From JAKACA01 sp052143575 (GTDB lineage: Bacteria > Actinomycetota > Acidimicrobiia > Acidimicrobiales > Bog-793), in contig JBKQSP010000029.1 in the NCBI GenBank assembly GCA_052143575.1, positions 62,001 through 126,000 of the forward strand: a DNA stretch of 64,000 nt, read 5' to 3'. Under the pieces are notes generated by a model that was not told the DNA's origin, searched no databases, and worked only from the letters and a program-made list of their open reading frames with translations. Below, piece after piece: positions 61,824-64,000 of the stretch. The stretch's first letter is position 1, and each line of letters opens with the position of its first letter. Made by a program: the position numbers and the translations under genes.

Positions 61824-62855
61824 TTACTGGGGAGGCGTGATCGTGCCGTCGGTGATCTCGCTGATGAGCTTCATGCCATCAGCCTTGATCGCCGCCGGGA
61901 GCTTGTAGCTCGGGTTGAAGACGATCTTCTCGCCGCCGTTACCGAGACCGATCACGTACGTGGCGTCGCCGAGCTTGCCGGCCCGGATCGAGGCGATGAT
62001 GTCCTGCAGGATCGGCGTCCAGTTGTATTCCTGCGCCGACACGACCTGGCTGGGTGCAAGGCTCGCCTGGCTCCACTGCGTGGAGAACCACGGGAGGTTG
62101 TCCGACTTGGCGACCCCGATGGCTCCGACGACCGACTGTGAGCTGCCGGTCAGGACATCGGCGCCGTCCGACACGAAGGTCTTGGCTGCCGTCGACATGA
62201 GGCTGTCGTCGCTGAACGAGCCCGTGTAGACCGGGTTGGCCGTGATCGACGGGTCAGCAGCCTTGGCACCGGCCACGAAACCGTCGACGTACAGCTTTGC
62301 GTCACCGGTCGCGATCGGCCCGATGATCCCGAGCACGTGCGACTTGCTCAACTTCGCCGCCATGTATCCCTGCACGTAGCCGCCCTCGTTGGAGGCAGCC
62401 TCGTAGGCAAAGACGTTCGCCAGCCCGAAGGTCGATCCGGCCGTTCCCCAGGCGAACGACACCTTTGGGAACTGCGGGGCGAGCTGCTCGATCGTCGAGC
62501 CGTACTGCGAGCCGTGGGCGATGACGAGGTTGTAGCCCTCGGAGGCGTACTCCCGGATGATGTTGGCGGCGTCCGAGACGACGAACTCGTTGGCCGAGAC
62601 GGAGATCTTCAGGTGCTCCGACATAGCCAGACCCTCGAGCGCCGCGTACATCGACTGCGTGAAGGCGAGGTCGTTCGTGGCGCTCGGGGCGATCAGAGCC
62701 ACCTTGAGCGTCGACATGGCGGGCGTCGTGCTCGAACCGGCGGGTGCTGCCGTCGTCGTCGTCGTGCTGGAGCTGCTGCCGCAGGCTGCGACAGTCAGCG
62801 CCATGGCGACGGCGGCGAGCAGCACAACGACCTTTCTGGTCAAGTGCGAATGCAT
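61824..62855 (-). CDS. BMP-family (PnrA/Med) substrate-binding lipoprotein
   Basis: 343 residues. Lipoprotein signal: basic MHSHLTRK, hydrophobic VVVLLAAVAMALTVAAC with the lipobox Cys at about 25, then a Thr/Ser-rich linker. The mature domain starts LKVALIAPSATNDLAFTQSM and contains YNLVIAHGSQYG, NEGGYVQGYMAAKLS, VLGIIGPIATGDAKLYVDGF and VLTGSSQSVVGAIGVAK, the BMP/PnrA pattern. Family members bind purine nucleosides or other purine-like ligands. AAGGAAA precedes the ATG. First visible binding-protein gene of the importer. Confidence 0.9.
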   Translation of the reverse strand: MHSHLTRKVVVLLAAVAMALTVAACGSSSSTTTTTAAPAGSSTTPAMSTLKVALIAPSATNDLAFTQSMYAALEGLAMSEHLKISVSANEFVVSDAANIIREYASEGYNLVIAHGSQYGSTIEQLAPQFPKVSFAWGTAGSTFGLANVFAYEAASNEGGYVQGYMAAKLSKSHVLGIIGPIATGDAKLYVDGFVAGAKAADPSITANPVYTGSFSDDSLMSTAAKTFVSDGADVLTGSSQSVVGAIGVAKSDNLPWFSTQWSQASLAPSQVVSAQEYNWTPILQDIIASIRAGKLGDATYVIGLGNGGEKIVFNPSYKLPAAIKADGMKLISEITDGTITPPQ

Positions 62856-62975
62856 GGATATTTCCTTTCTATATGGATGTGTGAATTACCTGAATCGAGG
62901 AGCCAGCCGCGCGTGGGGCCCGACCTCGAGTCGTCTGGGAGGGCACGTTCTGGGAGGGCACGTTCGCCAGCAGGA

Positions 62976-63908
62976 TCAGCCTCCTCTCTCGTAGGGCTTG
63001 CCGAGCATTGCGGGCTGCCGGAAACGGCGAGCCACGAGCAAGAGGGCGAGGATCGTCACGACGGCAGGCGCCGTGGCGGCCAGGTCGGAGGCGCTCAGCG
63101 GGATGACGTTGAGGGACTTCAACTCGAGGACGACGGCGATCGTGAGGCCGTAGAGCACGGAGCCGCCCATGACTCCGACGGGCCGCCAGGCTCCGAAGTA
63201 CACGAGGGCGACGGCGATGAAGCCCTCGCTCTGGGTGAGGTTCTGCTGGAAGACGCTGTCATAGAGAAGCAGGGCCGCTCCCGCCAGCCCCGCCATGGTG
63301 CAGCCGATGAGGACGGCCGACCAGCGGATGCGGGAGACGTTGATCCCGACGGTGTCGGCCGCCGAGGGGTTCTCCCCGCAGGCCCGGATCTTGAGACCGT
63401 ACGACGTGCGGTACAGGATGAAGGTGAAGATCGGTACGAGCAGGAAGGCGAGGTAGACGAGGATCGTCTGCTTGAAGAGCATGTTCCCGACGGCCGGTAT
63501 GCGGTCGAGGAGGGGGATGCCGAGCGGGTGGAGTTCCGGGATGGGCAGGGGGCTCCCCACGAGCTTGATGAGCAGCAGGTCGCTGAAGCCGAGGCCGAAC
63601 AGGTAGATCCCGATGCCGCTGATGCCCTGCTCGGCCTTCAAGGTGACGGAGATGAACGCCGTCACGACCCCCATCACGATCCCGACGCCGATCCCGGCGA
63701 AGACACCGTAGAGGAGGCTCCCGGTCCTGAGGGCCGTGAAGTAGGTGGCAAAGGCGGACAGGAGCATGATCCCGTCCACCCCGAGGTTGATGACCCCGCT
63801 GCGCTGGCCCATCGTCTCGCCGAGAGCGGCGAGCAGGAACGGGGCGGCAAGGGCCATGGCAGCTGCCACCGTCGAGGTGAGAACGGCATAGGTGAAGAAG
63901 TGAGCCAT
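62976..63908 (-). CDS. ABC importer permease, BMP/nucleoside type (YufQ-like)
   Basis: 310 residues with about 8-9 hydrophobic segments. LGETMGQRSGVINLGVDGIMLLSAF is the conserved N-terminal block, here cut by residue to GQRSGVINLGVDGIM as its core. GENPSAADTVGINVSRIRW is the ATPase-coupling (EAA-like) loop. Same family as RbsC-like permeases. It forms the importer together with the second permease partly seen at the right edge, the lipoprotein and the double ATPase. Confidence 0.9.
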   Translation of the reverse strand: MAHFFTYAVLTSTVAAAMALAAPFLLAALGETMGQRSGVINLGVDGIMLLSAFATYFTALRTGSLLYGVFAGIGVGIVMGVVTAFISVTLKAEQGISGIGIYLFGLGFSDLLLIKLVGSPLPIPELHPLGIPLLDRIPAVGNMLFKQTILVYLAFLLVPIFTFILYRTSYGLKIRACGENPSAADTVGINVSRIRWSAVLIGCTMAGLAGAALLLYDSVFQQNLTQSEGFIAVALVYFGAWRPVGVMGGSVLYGLTIAVVLELKSLNVIPLSASDLAATAPAVVTILALLLVARRFRQPAMLGKPYERGG

Positions 63909-63911
63909 CGA

Positions 63912-64000
63912 TCAGGCTCCTGCCCGGGAGGCTTCGCCTGGCGGCTGGCCCACGGCGCGCGAGGCTGCTACGAGGACGGCGCCCTCCTCGGCGGGCGTTT
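63912..64000 (-). CDS. 3' end of the second importer permease, truncated by the right edge
   Basis: The frame is open from the window edge to TGA at 63914-63912 and encodes 28 residues ending in an Ala/Pro/Gly-rich tail (GQPPGEASRAGA). It stops 3 bp before the ATG of the downstream permease. BMP-type importers have two permease genes in tandem, so this is most likely the first one; the visible part alone has no diagnostic motif. Confidence 0.6.
   Translation of the reverse strand, partial: TPAEEGAVLVAASRAVGQPPGEASRAGA

Noticed and set aside
59938..61908. A 656-codon plus-strand frame opposite the nitrilase and ABC ATPase genes
   Set aside because: The opposite strand holds Walker motifs and a catalytic triad; this frame has none.

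Overview
This 64 kb window is GC-rich, densely coded chromosomal DNA that looks actinobacterial. Supporting signs are GTG, TTG and probably CTG starts, 4-bp stop/start overlaps, a DUF1876 (Rv1738-type) protein beside a universal stress protein, a mycothiol-dependent-type DinB/MDMPI protein, and a hopanoid operon with MEP-pathway genes. A lineage such as Acidimicrobiia is plausible, but there is no marker gene or rRNA here to fix it. I see no tRNA, rRNA, CRISPR array, insertion sequence or phage gene.

Layout. 1-6.4 kb: a gene start cut by the left edge, a membrane protein coupled to a molybdate-binding Mop protein, a methyltransferase, a small ferredoxin, and a soluble histidine kinase paired with a REC-EAL response regulator (c-di-GMP turnover). 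6.4-16.7 kb: one minus-strand hopanoid operon, hpnC-hpnD-hpnE-polyprenyl synthase-shc-(hpnG/ispH fusion)-hpnH-dxs, with start/stop overlaps at all but one junction and a recognisable promoter. 16.9-22 kb: a MerR+TetR hybrid regulator, an unknown protein, a glycosyltransferase-methyltransferase fusion and a GT-C-like membrane protein. 22-34 kb: acetyl-CoA synthetase, an Ala/Glu-rich helical protein, an ABC exporter, a class III aminotransferase, a long-chain acyl-CoA synthetase, a thioesterase and a GGDEF protein. 34-40.8 kb: a secreted DUF5666-type protein, a small Cys/His protein, a Rieske oxygenase, two DHA2 transporters, UspA and DUF1876.

40.8-64 kb is the most interesting part, a nitrogen/nucleobase catabolic island. 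It has a fused molybdenum hydroxylase, an NCS1 permease, a degenerate phosphoglycerate kinase paralogue, NADP-type glutamate dehydrogenase, an unknown 112-residue protein, two different fold-type II PLP enzymes, an 8-oxoguanine-deaminase-like amidohydrolase, a hydantoinase, a D-aminoacylase, two tandem carbamoyltransferases (one YgeW-like), carbamate kinase, a nitrilase-family amidase and a BMP-type nucleoside ABC importer. My reading is uptake of purine-derived compounds, hydroxylation/deamination, hydrolytic ring opening, carbamoyl transfer to phosphate and ATP formation by carbamate kinase. It resembles the ygeW/ygeX/ygeY/ssnA/hyuA/arcC purine cluster but lacks YgfK, YgeY and a recognisable YgeX, so the details may be new.

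Two non-coding themes recur. A GGGCCRAARGTCMC-like motif, resembling half to most of the mycobacterial DosR/DevR box, lies in several intergenic regions, in a window that also encodes ferredoxin, UspA and DUF1876 proteins typical of that regulon. Two separate 16-bp tandem repeats begin in the last codons of a gene and run into the following intergenic DNA.
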